Under the pieces are notes generated by a model that was given only the letters and a program-made list of their open reading frames with translations, ran no database searches and was not told where the DNA came from. A stretch of DNA of 62,246 nt. It comes from Methylotenera sp. Lineage in GTDB: Bacteria; Pseudomonadota; Gammaproteobacteria; Burkholderiales; Methylophilaceae. Positions 18,082 through 27,193 of this stretch are shown here, piece by piece. The position numbers and the translations under genes are program-made. Every line of letters begins with the position of its first letter. The stretch's first letter is position 1. The stretch is taken from positions 1 through 62,246 of the forward strand of contig JAQTXW010000004.1 in assembly GCA_028688575.1 (NCBI GenBank). Direction: 5' to 3'.

Positions 18082-20907
18082 ATGGAATCATTATTACTAC
18101 TGTTAGGATTGCTAGGAATCGCAGCCATTGTAGGCGGAGTTTCAGCATTTTTTGCTTTGTTTTCTTCGCAAAATAAAGAAAACCGATTAAAAGCGCTGGA
18201 GCGTGAAACGACAAAACAGGGCTTGGAAATAACCCAATTGGCAGTGCGCCTAGAGAAACTCAAAAAGCTGATTGAATCCTCTGAACACATAAGTGCCCCA
18301 AATGATACACAATCTTTGATGATAAAAGCGCCTATGGCGGTGGTGGCTGGCGCTACGCAAGCACATAGCGACACGCAATCTAACATGGCGCAGCATGATC
18401 AGGCAGATGCAGCTGAGATTGCAGAAGCGCACTTATCAGAACAGCAGGTTATCAGTTCAAAAGTAGACATTCAGCAACCAGTTAAGGTAATTATGCATGA
18501 CGACGGGCATGTTGCTAAGCCTGTGATTAAACTCGCAGAACCTAATTTTATCGAGCGTGGATTAGCAGCGACCAAGCGCTGGTTATTGGGCGGCAACACA
18601 TTGGTACGTTCAGGGATTGTGATTTTATTTATAGGAATCAGCTTTTTAATTAAATATGCTGCAGAACATACACATGTGCCGATTGAATTACGCTTAACGG
18701 GTATTGCATTGCTTGGAATTGGCTTGCTGGCCATAGGGTGGAAGCTACGTTTTAAGCGCACTGAATATGCATGGGCATTGCAAGGAGGCGGCATTGGTGT
18801 GCTGTATCTTACGATCTTTGCGGCACTTAAACTGTACCAACTGATTCCAGCGGGTGCGGCTTTCGGTATCTTAATCGCCATTGCAGTGCTGTCTGCCTTG
18901 ATTGCAGTGATGCAGTCTGCGATGCCGTTGGCAATATTGGGATTTACGGGCGGTTTTCTTGCACCGATTCTTACCTCATCAGGTGGTGGCAGTCATGTCG
19001 GATTATTTAGCTACTATCTCGTGCTCAATCTTGGCATTGCATTGATTGCTTATCACAAGAGCTGGCGTCCGCTTAATGTGCTGGGATTTGGCTTTACCTT
19101 TATTATCGGCAGCCTCTGGGGGGCTAGCAGTTATACACCTGCGCATTTCGCAAGCACTGAGCCATTCTTAGTGATTCACTTCTTGCTGTTTACAGCGATT
19201 GCCGTGCTTTATGCACATCAGCAGGCAACTAAGGCCAGCGATTATGTCGATGCAACGCTGGTATTTGGGACACCAATCGCAGGCTTTAGCCTGCAATATG
19301 CATTGTTACGAGATACGCCATTTGGCCTGGCATATAGTGCGCTTGCGCTCAGCCTGTTTTACTTGGGTTTGGCATGGTGGATATATACGCGCAAACGCGA
19401 CACGCTGAAATTCTTGGGAGAATGCTTTTTGGCGTTAGGGGTTGGCTTTATTACGCTGACACTGCCATTAGCACTTGATGGACGCTGGACATCTGCCGCC
19501 TGGGCGGTAGAGGGTGTCGGGCTGCTCTGGGTCGGCTTGCGTCAGAATCGAACACTTCCCGCGTTTACAGGCTTGGGATTGCAGTTGCTGGCTGCCATCG
19601 CCTTTAGCGGTGGATGGGGCTTGGCAGGCCATACGGATGCAGGACATCAAAATATGTTTCTGGGCGTTGGCTTTATCGCGTTGTCGGGCTGGGCTTGCGG
19701 TGCATTACTTGGTCGTTACCGTGAAAATAAATTCAATATATTCAGTTTTCCACTGGCTTTATGGGGTTGGGGATGGTGGGTTGGCGCAGGCTTAACGGCT
19801 ATAGATGCATTTCTACCAGCACAAGTTTACGCACATGCAGGATTGGGCTTTATTGCGCTGACTAGTTTGCTGTTACCTATTGCCTCAAAATATCTGAAAT
19901 GGCCGCGGCTGTCACATTTATCTGTTTTGTTGTTGCCCGCTTTGCTGATCGCTGCATTTCATGAAATACCAGGTTTATTTGCAATATTTAACTACAATCG
20001 ACACCCGTTTGCTGATTTTGGCTATCTGACCTGGACGCTGGCACTTGTTGCGTATGCATGGCTGATGCGCGGCAATGTCATTCCCAGCCACGCATGGTTA
20101 CGTGCCCCTTGGTTATGGATTGTTGCAGTGATTGGCATATTTGAGTGGCAGTATCAGCTTGGCAGGTTTATCTATGAAGCAAAAGTATGGCGAGAAGTCG
20201 GCTGGGCTGTTCTGCCCGCGTTGATTGTAGGTGCGATTGTCCGCTGGCAGTTTGCAAACAAAGCTACACTAAAAGAAACAGAAACTTCCAGCGCGCATAC
20301 ATGGGCGTGGGTGGCGAGCCTACCGTTGATGGTGTTTTTAATCGCCTGGTTTGTTCGCATGACGCTTAACGCAAACGGATACGCAGCACCATTGCCTTAT
20401 TTGCCACTGATTAATCCGCTAGACATTGCCTTGATGGCGGTATTGCTATTGCTGATTATTTGGCAGCGCGCTGTTACACAGCACCTTGGACGTCTGCAAA
20501 ATATTAACCCCGCTTTAGCAGGCATCATGAGTTTTGCCTTGTTGAATGGCGTATTGCTGCGTACTTTACATCATTGGGTAGGAACGCCATTTCAGTGGAC
20601 ATCGCTATTGACTAACTCAACGGTGCAGATGGCGTTTACTTTTCTGTGGGGATTGGTCGCGTTTATACTCATGTTGCTGGCACATAAACGTGAACATCGG
20701 CAATTATGGCTTGTTGGTGCAGGCCTGATGGGAATCACAGTGACTAAAATATTCTTATTGGACATGGCACAAACCGGTTCGGTTGAACGTATTGTGTCGT
20801 TTATCGGTGCTGGCATGATGTTGCTGGTGATGGGATATTTTGCACCGTTACCGCCTGCTCCTGAACAGAAACAGGCGGTAACGGTGACAGATGAGGCGTC
20901 AGCATGA
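18082..20907 (+). CDS. DUF2339 family large polytopic membrane protein
   Basis: A protein of about 941 aa of unknown function. It has an N-terminal helix (about 1-25), then a charged coiled-coil-like segment (NRLKALERETTKQGLEI onwards) and a variable cytoplasmic or periplasmic stretch to about residue 165. After that come well over twenty predicted membrane helices starting near SGIVILFIGISFLIKYA. This is the DUF2339 architecture. I start it at ATG 18082; a GTG lies one codon earlier. Its stop overlaps the start of the DUF3999 gene (ATGA), so the two are translationally coupled. It opens a four-gene envelope cluster. Confidence 0.85.
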   Translation: MESLLLLLGLLGIAAIVGGVSAFFALFSSQNKENRLKALERETTKQGLEITQLAVRLEKLKKLIESSEHISAPNDTQSLMIKAPMAVVAGATQAHSDTQSNMAQHDQADAAEIAEAHLSEQQVISSKVDIQQPVKVIMHDDGHVAKPVIKLAEPNFIERGLAATKRWLLGGNTLVRSGIVILFIGISFLIKYAAEHTHVPIELRLTGIALLGIGLLAIGWKLRFKRTEYAWALQGGGIGVLYLTIFAALKLYQLIPAGAAFGILIAIAVLSALIAVMQSAMPLAILGFTGGFLAPILTSSGGGSHVGLFSYYLVLNLGIALIAYHKSWRPLNVLGFGFTFIIGSLWGASSYTPAHFASTEPFLVIHFLLFTAIAVLYAHQQATKASDYVDATLVFGTPIAGFSLQYALLRDTPFGLAYSALALSLFYLGLAWWIYTRKRDTLKFLGECFLALGVGFITLTLPLALDGRWTSAAWAVEGVGLLWVGLRQNRTLPAFTGLGLQLLAAIAFSGGWGLAGHTDAGHQNMFLGVGFIALSGWACGALLGRYRENKFNIFSFPLALWGWGWWVGAGLTAIDAFLPAQVYAHAGLGFIALTSLLLPIASKYLKWPRLSHLSVLLLPALLIAAFHEIPGLFAIFNYNRHPFADFGYLTWTLALVAYAWLMRGNVIPSHAWLRAPWLWIVAVIGIFEWQYQLGRFIYEAKVWREVGWAVLPALIVGAIVRWQFANKATLKETETSSAHTWAWVASLPLMVFLIAWFVRMTLNANGYAAPLPYLPLINPLDIALMAVLLLLIIWQRAVTQHLGRLQNINPALAGIMSFALLNGVLLRTLHHWVGTPFQWTSLLTNSTVQMAFTFLWGLVAFILMLLAHKREHRQLWLVGAGLMGITVTKIFLLDMAQTGSVERIVSFIGAGMMLLVMGYFAPLPPAPEQKQAVTVTDEASA

Positions 20908-22262
20908 AACTTTTCTCATCTGCCGTAGCGCTGCTTGTATTGAGCATCGCGTCAGTTGCTGAAGCAGAAACTTTTGAGCTGGAAGCAGCAGTTGTAGCGC
21001 CCTTGTTTCAAACGCGATTGCCACAATCGGTGTATCAGTATAGTCGTACAGATCATCTGCAAGACCTCACAATCACCAATGCCGCTGGCGAGCAGCTGCC
21101 TTATGCCTTATTGCCTTATGAGCGCTTGTATCCAGTAACCACCTCAACGGCGGATTTAAAACAGCTCTCGTTTTTTCCTGTCAGAGAGAGCAAGTTGGTA
21201 ACTGCGGATGACGTTGTGATTCAAATAGAAAAAAAATCAGCAACAACCTTGCTCAACTTGAGCGCCACTGATCAGCACGCGGTAGAAAAAACAGTTTTTT
21301 TGATAGATGCAGGAGAGAAGCATCTGCCTTTACAAACCTTAATCATAGACTGGGTGGATGCAGAAGGTGAAATGCTTCCGCTCAGCGTGCTGGCAAGCGA
21401 CGATTTAAAAAGCTGGTCTGCGGTAGGGCGGGGCGTTTTGCTTAAAACAGTCGCTGGTGATACTGCTATTTTGCAAAATACCCTACATTTGGATCAGGCG
21501 ACCGAGGCGCGCTATCTGCAAATAAAGCCTGCTGATGGGCTAAGCTTGACCTTTTTAACTGTGCGTGCCGAATACAAAAGTGTGCGCTCACTATCACCTG
21601 AGATTTATTGGCAGAAGTTACAATTTCAGGCACGTGAAAATCTTGAAAAAGGGATTGTGAATCTTGACTTTGAGTCCACAGGCCGTTTTCCTGCCAAGTA
21701 TTTACAGGTCAATCTGCCAGAAAATAATACACTGACGCGAGTGAGTATCATGACGCGAAATCGGGCAGATAGGCCTTGGCAGCATTTGACTACCGCTCCT
21801 TTGTTTCGCATGGATCAGGCTGCAACGCGCATCGCTAATCCAGATATCTTGCTGGATTCTACAATAGCGCGCTTTTGGCGATTGCAGTTTAACCAGGCAA
21901 GTGGTGGGATTGGACATCAGAATGCGAAGTTGTCCATAGGTTGGCTACCGCACACCATAGTATGGAATGCGCGAGGCAACGCACCTTACACATTGCATGT
22001 GGGCGAGCAGAAAGAAATAATCAATGCCATTCCAGTGACGGCGTTAATCCCAGATTACAAGGCTGAGACTGCGCTGACATTGCCAAATGCAAACATTCGT
22101 TTGACTGAAGCTCACCTAAACCCGCAAAACGTCGCAAATAGCTGGGTTACGCCATCAGATTATAAAAAATGGATACTGTGGTCAGGTTTGTTATTGGGTT
22201 TGCTAGTGCTGGCGGGCATGGCCTATTCATTGTTCAGGTCTATTTCATTAGATCGTAAATAA
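20904..22262 (+). CDS. DUF3999 family exported membrane-anchored protein
   Basis: A 452-aa protein of unknown function with a signal peptide (about 1-21, ending VAEAE) and a large periplasmic domain predicted to be beta-rich. A single membrane helix near the C-terminus (WILWSGLLLGLLVLAGMAYS) is followed by a short basic tail. DUF3999 proteins regularly sit beside DUF2339 proteins, and here the frames overlap by 4 bases, so a joint complex is likely. The periplasmic part contains sugar-binding-like beta-sandwich patterns (LASDDLKSW, RYLQIKPADG), which hints at carbohydrate contact but is not proof. Confidence 0.8.
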   Translation: MKLFSSAVALLVLSIASVAEAETFELEAAVVAPLFQTRLPQSVYQYSRTDHLQDLTITNAAGEQLPYALLPYERLYPVTTSTADLKQLSFFPVRESKLVTADDVVIQIEKKSATTLLNLSATDQHAVEKTVFLIDAGEKHLPLQTLIIDWVDAEGEMLPLSVLASDDLKSWSAVGRGVLLKTVAGDTAILQNTLHLDQATEARYLQIKPADGLSLTFLTVRAEYKSVRSLSPEIYWQKLQFQARENLEKGIVNLDFESTGRFPAKYLQVNLPENNTLTRVSIMTRNRADRPWQHLTTAPLFRMDQAATRIANPDILLDSTIARFWRLQFNQASGGIGHQNAKLSIGWLPHTIVWNARGNAPYTLHVGEQKEIINAIPVTALIPDYKAETALTLPNANIRLTEAHLNPQNVANSWVTPSDYKKWILWSGLLLGLLVLAGMAYSLFRSISLDRK

Positions 22263-22274
22263 AACTACCGTGTA

Positions 22275-24305
22275 GTGACACTCGCAAACAGTGACTTTCA
22301 CTTTATAATAACAACTCTGGACTTAATAGATGCAGCACATACTCCCTTGATTAAAAAATTACAGCATACCATTTGGCAGTTATCTTCTAAATCAGGCCCT
22401 TTTGCACCCTTGCTTGCCATGCTGCTGCTGGGTTTGATTGTGTTGTCATTATCGCGTTTTGGTCTGGTGTTATGGAAGTTTCAGCGCGTCACAGAAGCAG
22501 GAAGTCTGACTGAGATCTTTATTCAGGGCATACGTGCAGACATCATTCAGCTTGGTTTGATGGCGTTAATACCACTGCTGCTTGCCCCTGTGCTGGCAAT
22601 AAAACCACTATTTGTATTCTGGAAGAAGTTCACTTACGTTTGGGTGCTGATAGGCATTGTGCTATTGGTGTTTTTAGAAGTCTCAACACCAGGGTTTATT
22701 AATGAATATGACGTGCGCCCTAACCGTATATTCGTTGAGTATTTAAAATACCCGAATGAGGTATTCAGCATGCTGTGGCGCGGGTTTAAGCTACATGTGT
22801 TTGCTGGGCTTGGTTTTTCCGTCTTGGCTATTTGGGCAATGACAGGTTTTATGCGTCCGTGGCTAGGCATGCAGCCCACATGGAGTAATAAAAAGATCTG
22901 GCTGGTATGGCCTTTGATTTTCATTCTAACAGCCTTTGGCATACGATCATCATTGGGTCATCGCCCTGCCAACCCTGCTCTATTTGCCATTACTTCTGAC
23001 AGTATGGTGAATAGTCTGGTCATTAGCTCTGGTTATTCTGTCATCTATGCGAGCTATAACCTGCTCAAGGAAACTAAATCGAGTGAAATTTACGGCAAGA
23101 TGCCGCGAGAAGAAATATTCAGGCTGACAGGGGCTAAAGAGGCGGATATCCCAACATTGACAACACTAAACCCGAGCCAAAAACGTGACAAGCCGCTCAA
23201 TTTGGTGATTATTCTGCAAGAAAGTCTAGGCGCGACTTTTGTAGAGTCTCTAGGTGGCGTGCCCGTCACGCCGAATATCGAACAATTAAAAGCACAAGGC
23301 ATTTGGTTTGAGCAGCTTTATGCCACGGGTACACGTTCTGTGCGTGGTATTGAGGCGGTGACAACAGGTTTTCAGCCCACGCCTGCCGACAGTGTGGTAA
23401 AACTTTCAAAGTCGCAGAAGCATTTTTTTACACTGGCGGCTTTATTGGAAGAGCGAGGTTACACCACAGAATTTATTTACGGTGGTGAAGCGCATTTTGA
23501 CAATATGCGAGGTTTTTTTACTGGGAATGGCTTTCAAGAGATTGTTGAGCAAAAAGATTATCAAACCCCTGTTTTTGTAAGTAGTTGGGGTGTTTCAGAT
23601 GAAGATTTGCTGAACAAAACGCATGAGCAATTGTTGGCGCATCATCAGGCAGGAAAGCCATTCTATACGCTGGCATTTTCATCCTCTAACCACGCACCTT
23701 TTGAGTTCCCAGATGGCAGAATTGAGCTTTATGAGCAGCCCAAGGCCACGGATAATAATGCAGTCAAATATGCAGATTACGCCATTGGTGAATTTTTCAA
23801 AAAAGCACAGCAGAGTGCATACTGGAGAGACACCGTATTTTTAATCGTGGCGGATCATGATATTCGTGTGCGAGGCGAGACCTTGGTGCCTGTTGAGCGC
23901 TTTCATATCCCAGGCCTGATTTTGGGGGCAGATATTAAGCCAATGCGCTATAAGGGGCTTGCCAGTCAGATTGATTTGCCCGTGACCCTGCTTTCTCTGA
24001 TGGGGATAGAAGCGCAGCACCCGATGACAGGCAGGGATTTATCCAGCATTGCGCCAGACACCCTGGGGCGTGCCATGATGCAGTACAACGATAATTTTGG
24101 CTGGATGGAAGAAAGTGCTTTAGGTCACCAAGTGGTAGTGTTGCGCTCTGGTAAGGCGCCAGCACATGCAATTTATGACACTAAAACCAAACATTTGAAT
24201 GAAGTTACACCACCTGATAATGCAGAGGCCTTGGCACAAAAGGCTTTAGCCAATGTACTGTTGCCAGATTTGCTTTACAACGAACAGCGTTATCGCTTGC
24301 CTTAA
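22275..24305 (+). CDS. LtaS-like phosphoglycerol transferase/sulfatase-family enzyme, copy 1
   Basis: A membrane enzyme of up to 676 aa with five predicted N-terminal helices and a periplasmic alkaline-phosphatase-fold domain from about residue 300. Metal and substrate motifs visible: VIILQESLGATF (metal-ligand Glu), ATGTRSVRG (nucleophile region), IYGGEAHFDNMRG, SSSNHAPFEFP and FLIVADHDIRV. Relatives move phosphoglycerol or similar phospholipid headgroups onto envelope glycans (LtaS, OpgB). The start is uncertain: GTG at 22275 and TTG at 22347 are in frame and neither has a good Shine-Dalgarno. It follows the DUF3999 gene by 12 bases. Confidence 0.88.
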   Translation: MTLANSDFHFIITTLDLIDAAHTPLIKKLQHTIWQLSSKSGPFAPLLAMLLLGLIVLSLSRFGLVLWKFQRVTEAGSLTEIFIQGIRADIIQLGLMALIPLLLAPVLAIKPLFVFWKKFTYVWVLIGIVLLVFLEVSTPGFINEYDVRPNRIFVEYLKYPNEVFSMLWRGFKLHVFAGLGFSVLAIWAMTGFMRPWLGMQPTWSNKKIWLVWPLIFILTAFGIRSSLGHRPANPALFAITSDSMVNSLVISSGYSVIYASYNLLKETKSSEIYGKMPREEIFRLTGAKEADIPTLTTLNPSQKRDKPLNLVIILQESLGATFVESLGGVPVTPNIEQLKAQGIWFEQLYATGTRSVRGIEAVTTGFQPTPADSVVKLSKSQKHFFTLAALLEERGYTTEFIYGGEAHFDNMRGFFTGNGFQEIVEQKDYQTPVFVSSWGVSDEDLLNKTHEQLLAHHQAGKPFYTLAFSSSNHAPFEFPDGRIELYEQPKATDNNAVKYADYAIGEFFKKAQQSAYWRDTVFLIVADHDIRVRGETLVPVERFHIPGLILGADIKPMRYKGLASQIDLPVTLLSLMGIEAQHPMTGRDLSSIAPDTLGRAMMQYNDNFGWMEESALGHQVVVLRSGKAPAHAIYDTKTKHLNEVTPPDNAEALAQKALANVLLPDLLYNEQRYRLP

Positions 24306-24308
24306 TTT

Positions 24309-26567
24309 ATGCAGAACGCTAAAAAACAGCCTAGCATGCTGACCTGGCCTATCGTACGCAAAGGCCTGGCTTATATTTTTGGCGGTAAGCTGCATGTCAG
24401 GGAGGCGCATATCCCTCCCGCTAACCATCACATCCCTAAGGATTTTATCGGTGTTTGTGTTGCCTCCGCGAGCGACCCCAGCATGGATGATTATGTCATT
24501 GCACAACTCCATGCACTAGATATTGCGGAGGTGCGGCTGGATTTTACCTATGGGGATTTGGAAAGCTTTAATGCACGTTTCCTGACACGTTTATTAGATG
24601 AACACTTTAACGTCACCTTGCATTTAATTCAGCCATTTTCAAATGCTAGCCATATGGAAAACATCGCCGAGCAGGCGCTATGGAAAAGCTTTTTAGAAGA
24701 AGTGCTTCAACGCTTTGGGATGCGGTTAAAGTGTATAGAAATCGGCTCAACGATTAACCGTAAGCGATGGGCGGGCTATACCGTAGATGGATTTTTAAAC
24801 ACATGGGATATTGCCTTTACTGCCATCAGGCGGCATGGTGTTACCCTTGCAGGGCCTAATGTGACAGATTTTGAGCCGATTTATAATGTTGGCATATTGA
24901 GTATGCTACGCTCAAAAAATCAGCTGCCATGCATACATACTGATAATTTATTCTCAGAGCGGGTTTCTGAGCCAGAACGGTTTGATCACCGCATCTTTAA
25001 ATATCGCTGGGCAACGGTGTTTAAATATAACTTGGTTAAAAAAGCGCGGCTACTTAAAAAAATCACGTCCGACTTTGGTATTCAGCACTTTATTTCCCCT
25101 GTGGCATTCTGGGCTATCTATCGCATACAACGCCTATTGCCAGATGGCGAACAGAAACAGGCCGACTATGCCGCACGTTATATGCTGCTTAATGCAGCCT
25201 CTGGTGCACTTGATCAAGCATTTTGGGGGGCTTTGATATGCCACCGCGAAGGCTTGATTGATGACGGACTAACGGATGCGCAGTATCCCGCCTTGGAGCG
25301 CGTCACGCATTATGCAAAAGTGGATGGGGAGCAACAGAATTTCTGGCACCATGCGAGCTTTAATGCCATTAAAAATGTAGCAAAACTCATACAAGGTTCG
25401 AGTTACCAGTCGGCGATAGCAAGCGCCAGCGGTCTGGAGATTCATCACTTTCAAACCACTGATGCAAGCCTGCACGCCCTGTGGACCATTAATGGCAAAG
25501 TGGCTTTTTTAAGTGAAGTTTACGCGCTGGCGGATATTGAACAGGCTCAAATAATCCATCGTGATGGGCATGTGATTGAAGGTGTGGCTCAGCTGATTAC
25601 TGAATCCCCTATTTATTTGCGCTGGCCTGTTAATTATGAAGTTAAAGTTAAGCAACCGCTGGCTTTGGCTAAAGATTTAGCGATACATGCACATATCAAG
25701 GATTTGTCTTATTACCGATTTAACCAGCAAGGTTGGTTCGGCATGATTTTGGCAAAAAATGCCGAAGAAGCCAGGCTATTGGCTGCTGCCTTACATCCGG
25801 AAAAGTTAATAAGCCCACAAAAAGACGATGCATTAAGGCATGCCCGTAACGCGATATGGGCATTACCAGACCCGCGTGACACTACACGGCGTGTGACAGT
25901 CAAGCAGCCTGTGAAGATGTATCCGCACAAAGCTTTTCTGGATAAATTCAAACCTAGCAAGGCCAAACGCAGCTGGAATGGTGCGGTGGAGCTTTTAAGG
26001 CGTGGTATTAGCACGGCGCATCCTGTTGCCTTTTTTGAAAAAGAGGGAGATACGAGTCTTAAGCAGAATTTTTATATTTGTGATTATGTCAAAGCGGATT
26101 GTTCTGTAGGTGAAATGTTCGTGCATTTTGCCCGTGGCAATAAAGATTTTTATTTTAGCGCACATCATGTTACGGTGACCGCAGAGGACACCTACGCGCA
26201 GCTTGCACACTATTTGCATACAATGCATAAAAACGGCACATTTTTCAGAGATTTATCGGGAGGTAACGTGCTGGTGCAGTTGCTGGAAAACAAAAAGCTA
26301 CATTTTTCTTTAATCGATACTGCACGTGCATGGTTTTTTACACACCCTACGCCAATAAAATATCGCGTTGCGGATCTGGCAAGAATCTGCAATAAACTGC
26401 ATTGGACTGGTCGTGAGCGTTTTATGGGACTTTACCTGGCAAATATAGGCAAAAAGCTCACAATTGGCATCCGGATCTCTTTATATTTATATGACGCTAA
26501 AGTAGGTTTTAAGCGCAGATTTGGCCGTAAGGGGATAAAAAAATTAATCAGAAAATTCAAAAAGTAA
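24309..26567 (+). CDS. Fusion: glycosidase-like TIM barrel plus WaaP-type lipopolysaccharide kinase
   Basis: A 752-aa protein with no signal peptide. The N-terminal ~300 residues look like an alpha/beta barrel of the glycoside-hydrolase kind (DFIGVCVASASDPSMDDYV, EVRLDFTYGD, CIEIGSTINRKRW, TLAGPNVTDFEP); this is pattern-based and moderate. The C-terminal ~200 residues contain kinase elements: FFRDLSGGNVLVQ (catalytic-loop Asp and Asn) and LIDTARAWF (metal-binding Asp), as in WaaP/Kdo kinases that phosphorylate LPS sugars. It starts 3 bases after the LtaS-like stop. Joining sugar recognition to a sugar kinase in an envelope operon suggests phosphorylation of a glycan precursor. A weak hairpin follows. 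Confidence 0.72.
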   Translation: MQNAKKQPSMLTWPIVRKGLAYIFGGKLHVREAHIPPANHHIPKDFIGVCVASASDPSMDDYVIAQLHALDIAEVRLDFTYGDLESFNARFLTRLLDEHFNVTLHLIQPFSNASHMENIAEQALWKSFLEEVLQRFGMRLKCIEIGSTINRKRWAGYTVDGFLNTWDIAFTAIRRHGVTLAGPNVTDFEPIYNVGILSMLRSKNQLPCIHTDNLFSERVSEPERFDHRIFKYRWATVFKYNLVKKARLLKKITSDFGIQHFISPVAFWAIYRIQRLLPDGEQKQADYAARYMLLNAASGALDQAFWGALICHREGLIDDGLTDAQYPALERVTHYAKVDGEQQNFWHHASFNAIKNVAKLIQGSSYQSAIASASGLEIHHFQTTDASLHALWTINGKVAFLSEVYALADIEQAQIIHRDGHVIEGVAQLITESPIYLRWPVNYEVKVKQPLALAKDLAIHAHIKDLSYYRFNQQGWFGMILAKNAEEARLLAAALHPEKLISPQKDDALRHARNAIWALPDPRDTTRRVTVKQPVKMYPHKAFLDKFKPSKAKRSWNGAVELLRRGISTAHPVAFFEKEGDTSLKQNFYICDYVKADCSVGEMFVHFARGNKDFYFSAHHVTVTAEDTYAQLAHYLHTMHKNGTFFRDLSGGNVLVQLLENKKLHFSLIDTARAWFFTHPTPIKYRVADLARICNKLHWTGRERFMGLYLANIGKKLTIGIRISLYLYDAKVGFKRRFGRKGIKKLIRKFKK

Positions 26568-26592
26568 AGCCTGAAAATCAAGCAACAGTCAT

Positions 26593-26611
26593 CCTCATGA
26601 TAATCATGAGG
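26593..26611 (+). terminator. Possible weak terminator after the kinase fusion
   Basis: CCTCATGAT/ATCATGAGG is a perfect 9-bp inverted repeat followed after three bases by TTTT. Confidence 0.5.
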
Positions 26612-26727
26612 GACTTTTCATGATGAATGGCATGTAAATGCTTTAAGTTAAGTCGTAACATGTGCCTCACGTAATGCAAAAGCCTAAAAGCAAAAGCGAT
26701 ACGAATTTATCAAAAAGGAGAATTACT

Positions 26728-26799
26728 ATGTGGACAACACCAGCTGCTACTGAAATGCGTTTCGGTTTTGAAGTGACAATGTACGTAATGAACAAGTAA
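26728..26799 (+). CDS. pqqA: PQQ precursor peptide PqqA
   Basis: This 23-residue peptide is the substrate from which pyrroloquinoline quinone is built. It contains the obligatory Glu15 and Tyr19 in FEVTMY, which PqqE cross-links to start the pathway, and the conserved WTTPAATEMRFGFEV core. A strong AAGGAG Shine-Dalgarno lies 7 bases before the ATG and a terminator follows. It is an orphan: no pqqB, C, D or E gene occurs anywhere in this window, so the enzymes must be encoded elsewhere. PQQ serves the methanol dehydrogenases of methylotrophs. Confidence 0.95.
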   Translation: MWTTPAATEMRFGFEVTMYVMNK

Positions 26800-26814
26800 T
26801 ATCTTACGTATGAA

Positions 26815-26846
26815 TAAAAAAGGGTGCTAACAGGCACCCTTTTTAT
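26815..26846 (+). terminator. Terminator after pqqA
   Basis: AGGGTGC/GCACCCT stem with a 6-base loop, preceded by an A-run and followed by TTTTT, 16 bases after the pqqA stop. Confidence 0.9.
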
Positions 26847-26915
26847 TTGGCTTGTGCAAAAAGATAAAAAGTCTCAGAAAAAACGAGTTAAGTTTTACCA
26901 TTATGAATGCTTAAA

Positions 26916-27090
26916 CCCAGATTTTCCATTAAGCCATTTTACATCTACCTGCATGTCAACTTGCCCATTTTGCGTCTTTTATGTGCATATTTTCTGTCAA
27001 TAGAATGACTATTGCCCATAAAATTTGCACAAAAAATCCATCTAACTGTGCAGTGGCGTCGCAACCGCAAGTCCTAATGGAAAATCTGGG
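26916..27090. mobile_element. Miniature inverted-repeat element, copy 1
   Basis: A 175-bp non-coding element. The ends are CCCAGATTTTCCATTA and its complement TAATGGAAAATCTGGG. Both flanks carry TTAAA (26911-26915 and 27091-27095), a perfect 5-bp target duplication. Inside, a second inverted repeat (TGTGCATATTTT against AAAATTTGCACA, imperfect) encloses CAATAG/CTATTG around GAATGA... so the whole unit can fold as nested hairpins. It is similar along its length to the copy at 48202. It encodes no transposase and would need one in trans. It lies between pqqA and the 3' end of mltA, harming no gene. Confidence 0.9.
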
Positions 27091-27193
27091 TTAAAATAAC
27101 AGCGCTACTAGCATCTTTACTTGAGCGCGCCTTGTTGTTGGTGCCTGCCGGGGATGAAATATTGGCTGGCCAGGTTTGTGTAGGGCTTGCCAT

